Source of the DNA: Pseudomonas viridiflava
GTDB lineage: Bacteria > Pseudomonadota > Gammaproteobacteria > Pseudomonadales > Pseudomonadaceae
DNA length: 64,000 nt
NCBI RefSeq assembly: GCF_900583165.1
Contig: NZ_UTKY01000071.1
Span: forward strand, 1 to 64,000
Reading direction: 5' to 3'
Each line of letters starts with the position of its first letter. Positions within the stretch are counted from its first letter, which is position 1. Under the pieces are notes generated by a model. That model did not search any database and was not told the DNA's origin. It worked only from the letters and a program-made list of their open reading frames with translations. This document shows, in pieces, positions 45,145 through 56,286 of this stretch. The position numbers were made by a program, and so were the translations under genes.

Positions 45145-45957
45145 TTAGTGCGTAAGACCGGCCTTGGCCAACATACCCACAGCCACCAGTACACATAGGC
45201 TGGCAAACCCCACCTGCAAGGTACGCGCGGGGATCACCGAACACAGGCGCCGACCGGCCAGCATTCCAACGATGCTCGCACCGACAAACACCCAGCCCAC
45301 CGGCTCGATACTGACGCCAGCATGGAACGCGCCCGCCACGCCGATCAACGACAGCAGGCTGACGACCATCAGCGAAGTGGCGACAATGCCGCGCATCTGC
45401 ACATCGGTCAGCTGCTTGAACGCCGGCACGATCAGAAAGCCGCCGCCGACGCCGAGCAGGCCGGACACGGCACCCGTCACCGCGCCGAGGGCGGCCAGGG
45501 TCGCACTGCATTTGGCGGTCCAGGCCAGGCGTCCGGTCTGTTGGTCGAGCATGCAGTTCTTCTGACCCCAGGATGCGGTGCCATGGTCACTCGGCCCCGG
45601 CTCGGTTTTTTCGCGCTGCAACATGCGCCAGGCCACCAGTACCATCAGCGCGCTGAACAGTCCCATCAACGCGGCCTCCGGCAACTGGTGGGCGAGGAAT
45701 ACTCCGACCGGCGAAAACAACGCGCCGAGCAGAGCGATCAACAGCGCGGCGCGATAGCGCACCAGGCCATGACGCAAACCATCAATCGCCCCCACCGCCG
45801 CTGCCGCGCCGACGGCAAGCAACGACACCGGTGCGGCCTGGGTCATGCTCAACCCCAGACCCAGCACCAATGCCGGCACCCCAAGAATGCCGCCGCCGGC
45901 ACCGGTCAGACCCATCACCAGGCCCATCAATACCCCTAACACACTGGCCAGCAGCAT
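45145..45957 (-). CDS. TauE/SafE-family sulfite/sulfur-anion exporter
   Basis: 270 aa with about eight membrane segments; GLTGAGGGILGVPALVLGLG at the N-terminus and VSGLLGVGGGFLIVPAF in the second half are the duplicated TauE motifs. The start directly follows the stop of the sulfide:quinone oxidoreductase gene (TGA then ATG), so it likely exports sulfite or thiosulfate made during sulfide oxidation. Confidence 0.9.
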   Translation of the reverse strand: MLLASVLGVLMGLVMGLTGAGGGILGVPALVLGLGLSMTQAAPVSLLAVGAAAAVGAIDGLRHGLVRYRAALLIALLGALFSPVGVFLAHQLPEAALMGLFSALMVLVAWRMLQREKTEPGPSDHGTASWGQKNCMLDQQTGRLAWTAKCSATLAALGAVTGAVSGLLGVGGGFLIVPAFKQLTDVQMRGIVATSLMVVSLLSLIGVAGAFHAGVSIEPVGWVFVGASIVGMLAGRRLCSVIPARTLQVGFASLCVLVAVGMLAKAGLTH

Positions 45958-47202
45958 TCAGTCCACCTTGCTCAGACGGGTCAGCCATTCGCGGCCCTTG
46001 AGCATGCCGTTCCAGTAGAACCACGGCAGCAACGTAGCCTTGAGAAACCACATCGATCGCCGTGCCTGGGTTGGGTCCAGGGGAAAGGTCGGCAGCAGCT
46101 TGCCGCCATAACCGAACTCGGCGAGCACCACCTTGCCCTTCTCCACCGTCAGCGGGCACGAGCCATAGCCGTCGTATTTAAGCGGCAGCGGCGCCTGTTT
46201 GCGCAGGGCCAACAGGTTTTCTGCGACGACCACGATCTGCTTGCGCACGGCGGCCGCGGTCTTCGCGTTGGTCGTCGAGCACACATCACCCAGGCCAAAA
46301 ATGTGCGGGTAACGCAAGTGTTGCAGGCTATGGGGATCCACTTCGCACCAGCCGGCGGCGTCGGCCAGTGGGCTTTGGCGAATGAAATCCGGCGACACTT
46401 GAGGGGGTACCACATGCAGCAGGTCGAAAGACTTTTCTTCTAGCGTGACAGTGCCTTCTGCGTCCTTCACTTCAAACCAAGCCTTGCGCGCAGGGCCGTC
46501 GACCTTCACCAGGTTGGCATTGAAGGCCAGGCGAGCGTTGTACTTTTCCACGTATTTCATCAACGGTGGCACGAAGGTCGGCACGCCGAACAGCGCTGCA
46601 CCCGCGAGGTTGAATTCGACGTCGATGTTGCTCAGGTTGCCCTGTTTGAGCCAGTGGTCGCAGGACAGGTAAAGGGCCTTTTGCGGCGCGCCCGCGCATT
46701 TGATCGGCATGGCCGGCTGGGTAAAGATCGCCTTGCCACCCTTGAGTTGTTGCACCAGTTGCCAGGTGTAGGTGGCGTGTTCATAGCTGTAGTTGGACGT
46801 GACGCCGTTGCGGCCAAGGGTGTCGTGCAGACCTTCGACGTTCTCCCACGCCAGGCGCAGGCCGGGGCAGACGATTAGGTTGCTCCAGGTGACGCGCTGG
46901 CCGCTGTCGAGTATTAGGGTTTTCTCATCGGGCAGCAGTTCGGTGACAGCGGCCTGCACCCAGGTGACGCCATTGGGCAGCACATCGGCCAGGGGGCGAC
47001 GGGTCTTTTTCACGTCATAGGCGCCGCCGCCCACCAGGGTCCAGGCGGGTTGGTAGCTATGATGGTCATTGGGTTCGATGAGGGTAATATTCAGGTGCGG
47101 GTCGCGCTTGAGCAGGCTGGCCAACAGACCGATGCCTGCCGAACCGCCGCCGATGACTACGATGTCGCCACTGATGGTCGGGCCCCAGTGTTGGTCGGTC
47201 AT
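45958..47202 (-). CDS. sqr: Sulfide:quinone oxidoreductase (type II, SQRDL-like)
   Basis: 414 aa flavoprotein. FAD site VVIGGGSAGIGLLASLL at the N-terminus, PNDHHSYQPAWTLVGGG, KCAGAPQKALYLSCDHW and GLGDVCSTTNAKTAAAVRKQ are typical of type II SQR. It oxidises sulfide to sulfane sulfur at the membrane, reducing quinone. The cysteines in KCAGAPQK and near YLSC/CPGL are candidates for the redox pair. Heads an operon with tauE and is divergent from the persulfide dioxygenase gene. Confidence 0.88.
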   Translation of the reverse strand: MTDQHWGPTISGDIVVIGGGSAGIGLLASLLKRDPHLNITLIEPNDHHSYQPAWTLVGGGAYDVKKTRRPLADVLPNGVTWVQAAVTELLPDEKTLILDSGQRVTWSNLIVCPGLRLAWENVEGLHDTLGRNGVTSNYSYEHATYTWQLVQQLKGGKAIFTQPAMPIKCAGAPQKALYLSCDHWLKQGNLSNIDVEFNLAGAALFGVPTFVPPLMKYVEKYNARLAFNANLVKVDGPARKAWFEVKDAEGTVTLEEKSFDLLHVVPPQVSPDFIRQSPLADAAGWCEVDPHSLQHLRYPHIFGLGDVCSTTNAKTAAAVRKQIVVVAENLLALRKQAPLPLKYDGYGSCPLTVEKGKVVLAEFGYGGKLLPTFPLDPTQARRSMWFLKATLLPWFYWNGMLKGREWLTRLSKVD

Positions 47203-47293
47203 GGTCTATCGCCTTTTTTAATGTTCAATGCACAAAAGTGGCGTCGCCGTGTGGCGTCACGCCCATAGAATTGAGAAATGGTTTAGCCTTCGC

Positions 47294-47328
47294 AACAGGT
47301 AAACATACTGCGAATGTTACTACCTGTT
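47294..47328. promoter_or_regulatory. Nested palindromes between sqr and blh
   Basis: AACAGGTA (47294-47301) and TACCTGTT (47321-47328) enclose AACAT-N7-ATGTT (47302-47318). Situated 29-63 bases before blh and 92-126 before sqr; could be the site of a sulfur-responsive repressor. Confidence 0.4.
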
Positions 47329-47356
47329 ATTTTGTCAGCCACCAAGGACCGCCGCC

Positions 47357-48220
47357 ATGCCCGCGTTGATTCAAGCCTTTCTGGACGAGGCGTCGTCGAC
47401 CTACACCTATGTCCTACATGAGGCCGATGATGGCCCCTGTGCCATCGTCGACTCGGTGCTCAACTACGACCCGGCGTCCGGGCGTACCGACACCCGCCAG
47501 GCCGACAAGGTGATTGCCTACGTGCGCGAGCATCGCCTGCAGGTTGAATGGTTGCTGGAGACCCATGCCCACGCCGACCACTTGTCCGCCGCGCCCTATC
47601 TGCGCCGTACCCTGGGCGGCAAGATTGCGATTGGCCAATCCATTAGCACAGTGCAGGACGTGTTCAAAAACCTGTTCAACCTGGAGCCGGAATTTCGCGT
47701 GGACGGCTCGCAGTTTGATCACCTGTTTGCGCCAGATGAAGTGTTTCATATCGGCAACATCAAGGCCCAGGCCCTGCACGTGCCTGGGCATACACCGGCA
47801 GACATGGCCTACCTGATCGACGACCGATTGATCTTGGTGGGCGATACCCTGTTTATGCCGGACGTGGGCACCGCGCGGTGTGACTTCCCGGGTGGCGATG
47901 CGCGGCAGTTGTTTGCGTCGATGCGCAAGTTGCTGAGTTTTCCTCTGGAGACTGAACTGTACGTTTGCCATGACTACCCGCCAGAGGGGCGCGAGGCGAA
48001 ATGCAAAACGACGGTGCAAGAACAGCGCGCAAAGAATATTCATGTGCATGACGGCGTGGATGAAGCCGCGTTTGTCGCAATGCGTACCCAGCGTGATGCA
48101 GGGTTGGGGATGCCGACATTATTACTGCCGGCGATCCAGGTGAATGTGCGGGCGGGGAATATGCCGCCAGCGGAAGACAACGGCGTGACCTACCTGAAGA
48201 TCCCCCTGAACCAACTGTGA
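47357..48220 (+). CDS. MBL-fold persulfide dioxygenase, Blh/ETHE1-like
   Basis: 287 aa metallo-hydrolase: metal site ETHAHADHLSAA (T-H-x-H-x-D-H), VPGHTPADMAYL, and GDTLFMPDVGTARCDFPGG, the last being the hallmark of the persulfide dioxygenase group. Converts glutathione persulfide to sulfite and GSH, complementing the SQR encoded divergently. Length and motifs fit the BigR-linked Blh proteins of rhizobia and Xylella. Confidence 0.9.
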   Translation: MPALIQAFLDEASSTYTYVLHEADDGPCAIVDSVLNYDPASGRTDTRQADKVIAYVREHRLQVEWLLETHAHADHLSAAPYLRRTLGGKIAIGQSISTVQDVFKNLFNLEPEFRVDGSQFDHLFAPDEVFHIGNIKAQALHVPGHTPADMAYLIDDRLILVGDTLFMPDVGTARCDFPGGDARQLFASMRKLLSFPLETELYVCHDYPPEGREAKCKTTVQEQRAKNIHVHDGVDEAAFVAMRTQRDAGLGMPTLLLPAIQVNVRAGNMPPAEDNGVTYLKIPLNQL

Positions 48221-48231
48221 AATACAGGCTA

Positions 48232-48324
48232 AATGTGGGAGGGGGCTTGCTCCCGATAGCTGTGTGTCAGCCAGCATCTTTGTAACTGATCCACCGTCAT
48301 CGGGAGCAAGCCCCCTCCCACATT
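48232..48324. repeat. REPIN (variant core)
   Basis: Core GGGGGCTTGCTCCCGAT with inverse ATCGGGAGCAAGCCCCC, i.e. both arms share the same compensatory T/A change. Lies between convergent blh and bkdR. Confidence 0.9.
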
Positions 48325-48346
48325 TGAATTGTATTGTGTCAGCAAG

Positions 48347-48835
48347 TCAGGTTCCCAGGCTTATGCCATTGGCCGGCAACGGCAGCGCAGTTTTATAGCG
48401 CACTTGCTTGAGTGCAAAGCTCGACCGAATGTTGGCCACCCCCGGTACCTTGGTCAAAAAGTCCATCATGAAGCGCTCCAGCGCCTGGATCGTCGGCACC
48501 AGCACCCGGATCAAATAATCCGGGTCACCGGCCATCAGGTAGCACTCCATCACTTCTGGCCGATCAGAGATCGCACCCTCGAACTGCTGCAACGCCAGTT
48601 CATTCTGTTTCTCCAGGCTTACATGAATGAATACATTCACGTGCAGCCCCAGCAAATCGGCGTCCAGCAAGGTGACTTGCTCGCGAATCAGGCCTAATTC
48701 TTCCATCGCCTTCACCCGGTTGAAACACGGTGTGGGCGACAAGTTGACCGAGCGGGCCAGGTCAGCGTTGGTGATGCGGGCGTTCTCTTGCAGCGCGTTG
48801 AGAATGCCGATATCGGTACGGTCCAGTTTGCGCAT
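48347..48835 (-). CDS. bkdR: Lrp/AsnC-family activator of the bkd operon
   Basis: 162 aa. N-terminal Lrp HTH ([34 protein letters not shown] is split across residues 4-37) and C-terminal RAM/AsnC domain ([18 protein letters not shown]). Divergent from bkdA1, the known arrangement for BkdR, which activates the operon with branched-chain amino acids. Confidence 0.93.
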   Translation of the reverse strand: MRKLDRTDIGILNALQENARITNADLARSVNLSPTPCFNRVKAMEELGLIREQVTLLDADLLGLHVNVFIHVSLEKQNELALQQFEGAISDRPEVMECYLMAGDPDYLIRVLVPTIQALERFMMDFLTKVPGVANIRSSFALKQVRYKTALPLPANGISLGT

Positions 48836-49024
48836 GAGACAAAATCACCTATTTATTATGTTTATTCAGATTTTTTATCCGCAAATGATCTGAAGCGCAA
48901 CGAAACACAGATAAATATTCTTCTACGCCCCGCCTATGATTGTTGTAGGACAAGATTTCCCCTACCCGGGGACTGACTGTCAGCTAGCGCGCCCACTACA
49001 AGAAATTCACAAGATAGAGCGTAG

Positions 49025-50266
<1,242 letters not shown>

Positions 50267-50267
50267 C

Positions 50268-51326
50268 ATGAACGATCACAACAACAGCATTGAAGTGGAA
50301 ACCGCCATGACCACCACCACCATGACCATGATCCAGGCCCTGCGCTCGGCCATGGATGTGATGCTCGAACGCGACGACAACGTGGTGGTGTTCGGCCAGG
50401 ACGTCGGTTACTTCGGCGGCGTGTTCCGTTGCACCGAAGGCCTGCAAACCAAATACGGCAGCTCGCGGGTGTTTGACGCGCCGATTTCCGAAAGCGGCAT
50501 TGTCGGCGTGGCCGTGGGCATGGGCGCCTACGGCTTGCGCCCGGTGGCCGAAATCCAGTTCGCCGACTACGTCTACCCTGCCACTGACCAGATCATCTCC
50601 GAGGCAGCACGCTTGCGTTATCGCTCGGCCGGCCAGTTCACCGCACCGCTGACCATGCGCATGCCTTGCGGCGGCGGCATCTACGGCGGCCAGACCCACA
50701 GCCAGAGTATCGAAGCGGTGTTTACCCAGGTCTGCGGCCTGCGCACGGTGATGCCGTCGAACCCGTATGACGCGAAGGGCTTGCTGATCGCCTCCATCGA
50801 AAACGATGATCCGGTGATCTTCCTCGAGCCAAAACGCCTGTACAACGGCCCGTTCGATGGCCATCACGATCGCCCGGTGACCCCGTGGTCGAAACACCCT
50901 CAAGCCCAAGTGCCGGACGGTTATTACACCGTGCCGCTGGACGTGGCCGCCATCGTGCGTCCAGGTTCCGCCGTGACCGTATTGACCTACGGCACCACCG
51001 TGTATGTGTCCCAAGTCGCCGCCGAAGAAACCGGCATTGACGCTGAAGTCATCGACCTGCGCAGCCTGTGGCCGCTGGACCTGGAAACCATCGTTAAATC
51101 GGTGAAAAAGACCGGCCGCTGCGTGGTGGTGCATGAAGCCACCCGTACCTGCGGCTTTGGTGCCGAGTTGGTGTCGCTGGTGCAAGAGCATTGCTTCCAT
51201 CACCTGGAAGCGCCGATCGAACGCGTCACCGGTTGGGACACCCCCTACCCGCACGCGCAGGAGTGGGCGTATTTCCCAGGGCCGTCGCGAGTGGGCGCGG
51301 CGTTGAAACGGGTCATGGAGGTCTGA
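50268..51326 (+). CDS. bkdA2: Branched-chain 2-oxoacid dehydrogenase E1 beta subunit
   Basis: 352 aa transketolase-like subunit: VVFGQDVGYFGGVFRCTEGL, APISESGIVGVAVGMG and PCGGGIYGGQTHSQS are conserved in E1 beta. It forms an alpha2-beta2 E1 with BkdA1. The ATG follows the bkdA1 stop by one base. Confidence 0.96.
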   Translation: MNDHNNSIEVETAMTTTTMTMIQALRSAMDVMLERDDNVVVFGQDVGYFGGVFRCTEGLQTKYGSSRVFDAPISESGIVGVAVGMGAYGLRPVAEIQFADYVYPATDQIISEAARLRYRSAGQFTAPLTMRMPCGGGIYGGQTHSQSIEAVFTQVCGLRTVMPSNPYDAKGLLIASIENDDPVIFLEPKRLYNGPFDGHHDRPVTPWSKHPQAQVPDGYYTVPLDVAAIVRPGSAVTVLTYGTTVYVSQVAAEETGIDAEVIDLRSLWPLDLETIVKSVKKTGRCVVVHEATRTCGFGAELVSLVQEHCFHHLEAPIERVTGWDTPYPHAQEWAYFPGPSRVGAALKRVMEV

Positions 51327-52589
51327 ATGGGCACGCACGTTATCAAGATGCCAGACATTGGCGAAGGCATCGCAGAAGTTGAACTGTCGGTCTGGCATGT
51401 GAAGGTCGGCGACCTGGTGGTTGAAGACCAGGTATTGGCGGATGTGATGACCGACAAGGCGATGGTGGACATTCCCTCGCCGGTGCACGGCAAGGTGATT
51501 TCCCTCGGCGGCGAGCCGGGTGAAGTCATGGCAGTGGGCAGTATTTTGATCAGCATTGAAGTGGAAGGTGCGGGGAATGCCAAGGAGGCGCCGGCAGCGG
51601 CAGCCCCTGTAAAGGCAGCCCCGGTGGTTGAAGCCAAGCCCACGCCGGCGCCTGCCTCGGTACCGGCTTCGGTTGAAAGCAGACCTGCGCCAGCGCCGGT
51701 CTCCCGTGATGCCGACGAGCGCCCGCTGGCCTCCCCGGCTGTGCGCAAGCACGCACTGGATGCCGGTATCCAACTGCGCCTGGTGCAGGGCACCGGCCCC
51801 GCCGGGCGCATCCTGCACGAAGACCTCGACGCCTACCTGCAACAAGGTACGTCGAAGGCCTCGGCAACCGCCAACCCTTACGCCGAACGCAACACCGAAG
51901 AACAGATCCCGGTGATCGGCATGCGCCGCAAGATCGCCCAGCGCATGCAGGACGCCACCCGCCGCGCCGCGCATTTCAGCTACGTGGAAGAAATCGACGT
52001 CACCGCCTTGGACGAGCTGCGCGTGCACCTCAATGAGAAACACGGTGCCACACGCGGCAAACTCACCCTGCTGCCGTTTATCGTGCGCGCCATGGTCGTG
52101 GCGCTGCGGGACTTCCCGCAGATCAACGCCCGCTACGACGACGAAGCCCAAGTCATCACCCGCCTGGGCGCGGTGCATGTGGGTGTTGCCACCCAGAGCG
52201 ACGTGGGTTTGATGGTACCGGTGGTTCGCCACGCCGAAGCCCGCAGCCTATGGGGCAATGCCGAGGAAATCGCGCGTTTGGCCACGGCTGCGCGCAATGG
52301 CAAGGCCAGCCGCGATGAGCTGTCAGGCTCGACGATTACCCTGACCAGCCTGGGTGCCTTGGGCGGCATCGTCAGCACGCCGGTGCTGAACCTGCCGGAA
52401 GTGGCGATTGTCGGCGTCAACCGCATTGTTGAGCGGCCGATGGTGATCAAAGGCCAGATCGTGGTGCGCAAGATGATGAACCTCTCCAGTTCGTTCGATC
52501 ACCGGGTGGTCGATGGCATGGACGCGGCGCAATTCATCCAGGCCATTCGCAGCCTGCTCGAACAACCCGCCAGCCTGTTCCTGGAGTAA
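51327..52589 (+). CDS. bkdB: Branched-chain 2-oxoacid dehydrogenase E2 (lipoyl transacylase)
   Basis: 420 aa. Lipoyl domain with lipoyl-lysine K44 in MTDKAMVDIPSP, an Ala/Pro-rich linker (~90-130), a peripheral-subunit-binding domain (SPAVRKHALDAGIQLRLVQG) and catalytic domain ending SSFDHRVVDGMDAAQF with the active-site His. Transfers the acyl group to CoA. ATG adjoins the bkdA2 stop. Confidence 0.96.
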   Translation: MGTHVIKMPDIGEGIAEVELSVWHVKVGDLVVEDQVLADVMTDKAMVDIPSPVHGKVISLGGEPGEVMAVGSILISIEVEGAGNAKEAPAAAAPVKAAPVVEAKPTPAPASVPASVESRPAPAPVSRDADERPLASPAVRKHALDAGIQLRLVQGTGPAGRILHEDLDAYLQQGTSKASATANPYAERNTEEQIPVIGMRRKIAQRMQDATRRAAHFSYVEEIDVTALDELRVHLNEKHGATRGKLTLLPFIVRAMVVALRDFPQINARYDDEAQVITRLGAVHVGVATQSDVGLMVPVVRHAEARSLWGNAEEIARLATAARNGKASRDELSGSTITLTSLGALGGIVSTPVLNLPEVAIVGVNRIVERPMVIKGQIVVRKMMNLSSSFDHRVVDGMDAAQFIQAIRSLLEQPASLFLE

Positions 52590-52592
52590 GTC

Positions 52593-53969
52593 ATGCAAAC
52601 CTTGAATACCAAGCTGCTGATCATCGGCGGCGGCCCTGGCGGGTATGTGACCGCGATTCGAGCGGGCCAACTCGGCATCCCGACCATTCTGGTGGAAGGC
52701 CAGGCGCTGGGCGGTACCTGCTTGAATATCGGCTGCATCCCATCCAAGGCCCTGATTCATGTGGCCGAGCAGTTCCAGCAAACCATCCACCATAGCCAGG
52801 GCTCCCAACTGGGTATCGAAGTGGATGTGCCGACCCTGGACATCCGCAAAAGCGTGGAATGGAAAGACGGCATTGTCGACCGCCTGACCACCGGTGTTGC
52901 GGCGCTGTTGAAAAAGCACAAGGTGCAGGTGATCCAGGGCTGGGCCAAGGTCGTGGACGGCAAGACCGTCGATGTAGGCGACCAGCGTATCCAATGTGAA
53001 CACCTGGTGCTGGCCACGGGTTCGACCAGCGTTAATTTGCCGATGTTGCCGATTGGCGGGCCGATTATTTCGTCCACCGAAGCGCTGGCGCCGACACGGG
53101 TGCCTAAGCGCCTTATCGTGGTGGGTGGCGGCTATATCGGCCTGGAGTTGGGCATTGCCTACCGCAAGCTGGGCGCCGAGGTCAGTGTGGTCGAGGCGCA
53201 GGATCGCATCCTGCCAGCCTACGATGGCGAATTGACCCAACCGGTGAATGAATCCCTCAAGCAACTGGGGGTGAAGCTGTACCTCAAGCACAGCGTGACC
53301 GGGTTCACGGATGGCAACCTGCAAGTGCGCGATCCAAACGGCGATACCCTTTCGCTGGCGACAGATCAAGTGCTGGTCGCCGTTGGTCGCAAACCCAATA
53401 CCCAGGGTTGGAACCTCGAAGCGCTGGAGTTGGCGATGAACGGTGCAGCGATCAAGGTCGACAGCCGTTGCCAGACCAGCATGCGCAACGTGTATGCCAT
53501 CGGTGACCTGAGTGGCGAGCCGATGCTGGCGCATCGCGCCATGGCCCAGGGCGAAATGGTCGCCGAACTGATCAGCGGCCTAACTCGCGAATTCAACCCG
53601 GCGGCGATCCCGGCGGTGTGCTTCACCGACCCGGAACTGGTGGTGGTCGGCAAGACCCCGGATGAAGCCAAGGCCGCAGGTTTGGACTGCATCGTGTCGA
53701 GCTTCCCGTTCGCCGCGAATGGCCGGGCGATGACCTTGGAGTCCAAGACCGGCTTTGTGCGGGTGGTGGCGCGGCGCGATAACCACCTGATCGTCGGCTG
53801 GCAAGCGGTGGGGGTTGGCGTCTCGGAGCTGTCCACCGCCTTCGGCCTGAGCCTGGAAATGGGCGCGCGCCTGGAGGATGTGGCGGGCACCATTCATGCC
53901 CATCCGACCCTTGGCGAAGCCGTGCAGGAAGCGGCTTTAAGAGCCTTGGGCCACGCGCTGCATCTGTAG
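52593..53969 (+). CDS. lpdV: Dihydrolipoamide dehydrogenase (E3) of the bkd complex
   Basis: 458 aa flavoprotein: FAD site [19 protein letters not shown], redox disulfide [16 protein letters not shown] site [12 protein letters not shown], and C-terminal [15 protein letters not shown] with the catalytic His. LpdV is the dedicated E3 of the bkd operon, starting 3 bases after bkdB. Confidence 0.96.
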   Translation: MQTLNTKLLIIGGGPGGYVTAIRAGQLGIPTILVEGQALGGTCLNIGCIPSKALIHVAEQFQQTIHHSQGSQLGIEVDVPTLDIRKSVEWKDGIVDRLTTGVAALLKKHKVQVIQGWAKVVDGKTVDVGDQRIQCEHLVLATGSTSVNLPMLPIGGPIISSTEALAPTRVPKRLIVVGGGYIGLELGIAYRKLGAEVSVVEAQDRILPAYDGELTQPVNESLKQLGVKLYLKHSVTGFTDGNLQVRDPNGDTLSLATDQVLVAVGRKPNTQGWNLEALELAMNGAAIKVDSRCQTSMRNVYAIGDLSGEPMLAHRAMAQGEMVAELISGLTREFNPAAIPAVCFTDPELVVVGKTPDEAKAAGLDCIVSSFPFAANGRAMTLESKTGFVRVVARRDNHLIVGWQAVGVGVSELSTAFGLSLEMGARLEDVAGTIHAHPTLGEAVQEAALRALGHALHL

Positions 53970-53982
53970 AACCGTGGTGACT

Positions 53983-54054
53983 CCATCGGGGGCAAGCCCC
54001 CTCCCGCAGGGGAATGCATTCCAAATGTGGGAGGGGGCTTGCCCCCGATAGCGG
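53983..54054. repeat. REPIN
   Basis: CCATCGGGGGCAAGCCCCCT and the inverted copy ending GCTTGCCCCCGATAGCGG, with a short 22-base spacer including GAATGCATTC. Between lpdV and ilvE. Confidence 0.9.
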
Positions 54055-54173
54055 TGGACCGGCCAATTACAGAGGCTGAACGTGTCCACCCAGTGGCTCC
54101 CACACAAAGCCAGAATGAAGTATTGTTGCGCCCATCCAGAAAAAAACCGACTTGACCAACGATAGAGGGTGTC

Positions 54174-55193
54174 ATGGGTAACGAAAGCATCAATTGGGAC
54201 AAGCTGGGTTTTGACTACATCAAGACCGACAAACGGTTTATCCAGATCTTTAAAGACGGCGAGTGGCAAGACGGCACCCTGACCGACGACAACGTGCTGC
54301 ACATCAGCGAGGGCTCCACCGCCCTGCACTATGGCCAGCAATGCTTTGAAGGCCTCAAGGCCTACCGTTGCAAGGACGGTTCGATCAACCTGTTCCGCCC
54401 CGACCAGAACGCCGCCCGCATGCAGCGCAGCTGCGCCCGCCTGCTGATGCCGCATGTGCCGACCGACGTATTCATCGACGCCTGCAAACAAGTGGTCAAG
54501 GCCAACGAGCGGTTTATCCCGCCGTATGGCAGCGGCGGCGCGCTGTACCTGCGCCCGTTCGTGATCGGCACCGGTGACAACATCGGCGTACGTACCGCAC
54601 CGGAATTTATCTTCTCGGTGTTCTGTATCCCGGTCGGCGCTTACTTCAAAGGCGGTCTGGTGCCGCACAACTTCCAGATTTCCACCTTCGACCGCGCTGC
54701 GCCACAAGGCACGGGTGCCGCCAAGGTCGGTGGCAACTATGCCGCCAGCCTGATGCCAGGCTCGGAAGCCAAGAAAGCCGGCTTCGCCGATGCGATCTAC
54801 CTGGACCCGATGACCCACTCCAAGATCGAAGAAGTCGGTTCGGCCAACTTCTTCGGGATCACCCACGACAACCAGTTCATCACGCCGAAGTCGCCTTCGG
54901 TACTGCCAGGCATTACCCGCCTGTCGCTGATCGAACTGGCCAAGACCCGCCTGGGCCTGGACGTGGTTGAAGGTGAAGTGTTCATCGACAAGCTCGGCGA
55001 CTTCAAGGAAGCCGGCGCCTGTGGCACCGCTGCAGTGATCTCGCCGATCGGCGGCATTCAGTACAACGGCAAGTTGCATGTGTTCCATAGCGAGACCGAA
55101 GTCGGCCCGATCACTCAGAAGCTTTATAAAGAGCTGACCGGTGTGCAGGCCGGCGACGTTGAAGCGCCAGCGGGTTGGATCGTTAAGGTCTAA
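54174..55193 (+). CDS. ilvE: Branched-chain amino-acid aminotransferase
   Basis: 339 aa, class IV (type II) PLP aminotransferase, with PLP-lysine K184 in GAAKVGGNYAAS, GQQCFEGLKAYR and GACGTAAVISPIGGI. Interconverts Leu/Ile/Val and their keto acids, feeding the bkd complex upstream. AGAGGGTGTC before the ATG. Confidence 0.96.
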   Translation: MGNESINWDKLGFDYIKTDKRFIQIFKDGEWQDGTLTDDNVLHISEGSTALHYGQQCFEGLKAYRCKDGSINLFRPDQNAARMQRSCARLLMPHVPTDVFIDACKQVVKANERFIPPYGSGGALYLRPFVIGTGDNIGVRTAPEFIFSVFCIPVGAYFKGGLVPHNFQISTFDRAAPQGTGAAKVGGNYAASLMPGSEAKKAGFADAIYLDPMTHSKIEEVGSANFFGITHDNQFITPKSPSVLPGITRLSLIELAKTRLGLDVVEGEVFIDKLGDFKEAGACGTAAVISPIGGIQYNGKLHVFHSETEVGPITQKLYKELTGVQAGDVEAPAGWIVKV

Positions 55194-55208
55194 ACCACGC
55201 AGCGTTTA

Positions 55209-55244
55209 CCCATGTGGGAGGGGGCTTGCTCCCTCCCACATGGG
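55209..55244. terminator. Hairpin after ilvE
   Basis: CCCATGTGGGAGGG and CCCTCCCACATGGG, 14-bp perfect stem with an 8-base loop, derived from a REP core. Between convergent ilvE and the GNAT gene. Confidence 0.65.
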
Positions 55245-55257
55245 ATCTCTAGTGAAT

Positions 55258-56151
55258 TCAGGATTGTGGAGGAATGTTCTCGGCAATCTTCTTGCCCATG
55301 CTGATCCTCGGTTCCACCCCATACCCCAACGCCTCGTAAAACCCCGTCACCGCATCATTGCCACTGGTGATCTGCAGGTTGATCTTCATGCAGCCCAAGG
55401 CCGTCAGCGCCTGCTCCGCATGCCGCACCAACGAAGACCCCAGCCCATGCCGCCGATAATCGGCGTGCACCGCCACCGAATACAGCCAGCCACGATGGCC
55501 GTCATAGCCGGCGAGAATGGTGCCAATCACAGCCTTTTTATCCGTCGCCACAAAAAACAACCCATCGTTGACCGCGAGCTTCTTGTCGATCGCCAGGGTG
55601 GGCATGTTATGGGCAGTGTCATAGCCGAACGCTTCCTGCCATAGAGCCACCACTTGCGTGCGTTGCTGGCGGTCGCGGTACGGCCCGATGGGATGGCGCG
55701 ACAGCAGGGCTTTTTCCATCACCAAGGTACGTTCGTTGCCATGGTAAACGTCGCGCACGGTGTGAAATCCCAAATGGGTATAGAACGGCTCGGCGGTCAG
55801 TGAAGACGGCACGCTCAGGGTCGTCACGCCGGCTTCTCGCGCCCTTAACTCAATCTCCAGCATCAACAGCCGACCAATCCCCTGCCCCTGCAACATCGGG
55901 TTGACGAACACCGAGCGCACGACATTGGCATCCAGCGCCGCGGTGGCAACGATGGCTTGATCCTGCACGGCCACCAGCACGACCCGTCGCGTGAGCAAGG
56001 CCAGCACTGCATCAGGGGTGAAGTTGCTGGCGACCCGGGCGATCACATCTGCCGGGTAATCCTGAGCGTTACTGCTGCGCAAGGCAGCCAGGATGACCTG
56101 GCTGATGCCTTCGGCATCGGTGGGTTGGGCGAGACGAACGGCGGTCGACAT
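55258..56151 (-). CDS. Tandem GNAT acetyltransferase (two domains in one chain)
   Basis: 297 aa with two GNAT domains: residues ~1-149 (motif A ANVVRSVFVNPMLQGQGIGRL) and ~150-297 (IGTILAGYDGHRGWLYSVAV, HADYRRHGLGSSLVRHAEQ), the second resembling YpeA/RimI-like proteins. Both have the acetyl-CoA loop Q/R-x-x-G-x-G/A (QGQGIGR; RRHGLGS). Substrate unknown. Confidence 0.85.
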   Translation of the reverse strand: MSTAVRLAQPTDAEGISQVILAALRSSNAQDYPADVIARVASNFTPDAVLALLTRRVVLVAVQDQAIVATAALDANVVRSVFVNPMLQGQGIGRLLMLEIELRAREAGVTTLSVPSSLTAEPFYTHLGFHTVRDVYHGNERTLVMEKALLSRHPIGPYRDRQQRTQVVALWQEAFGYDTAHNMPTLAIDKKLAVNDGLFFVATDKKAVIGTILAGYDGHRGWLYSVAVHADYRRHGLGSSLVRHAEQALTALGCMKINLQITSGNDAVTGFYEALGYGVEPRISMGKKIAENIPPQS

Positions 56152-56195
56152 GCAGGGCTCCTTGCTGACACAGATTTCACAGACGCCACAATACC

Positions 56196-56286
56196 AATGT
56201 GGGAGGGGGCTTGCTCCCGATAGCAGCCTTTCAGTTATAGAGTATCCGACCGACGCACCGCCATCGGGGGCAAGCCCCCTCCCACA
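56196..56286. repeat. REPIN (mixed core variants)
   Basis: Left arm has GGGGGCTTGCTCCCGAT, right arm the standard ATCGGGGGCAAGCCCCC. The spacer resembles others only partly. Confidence 0.88.
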
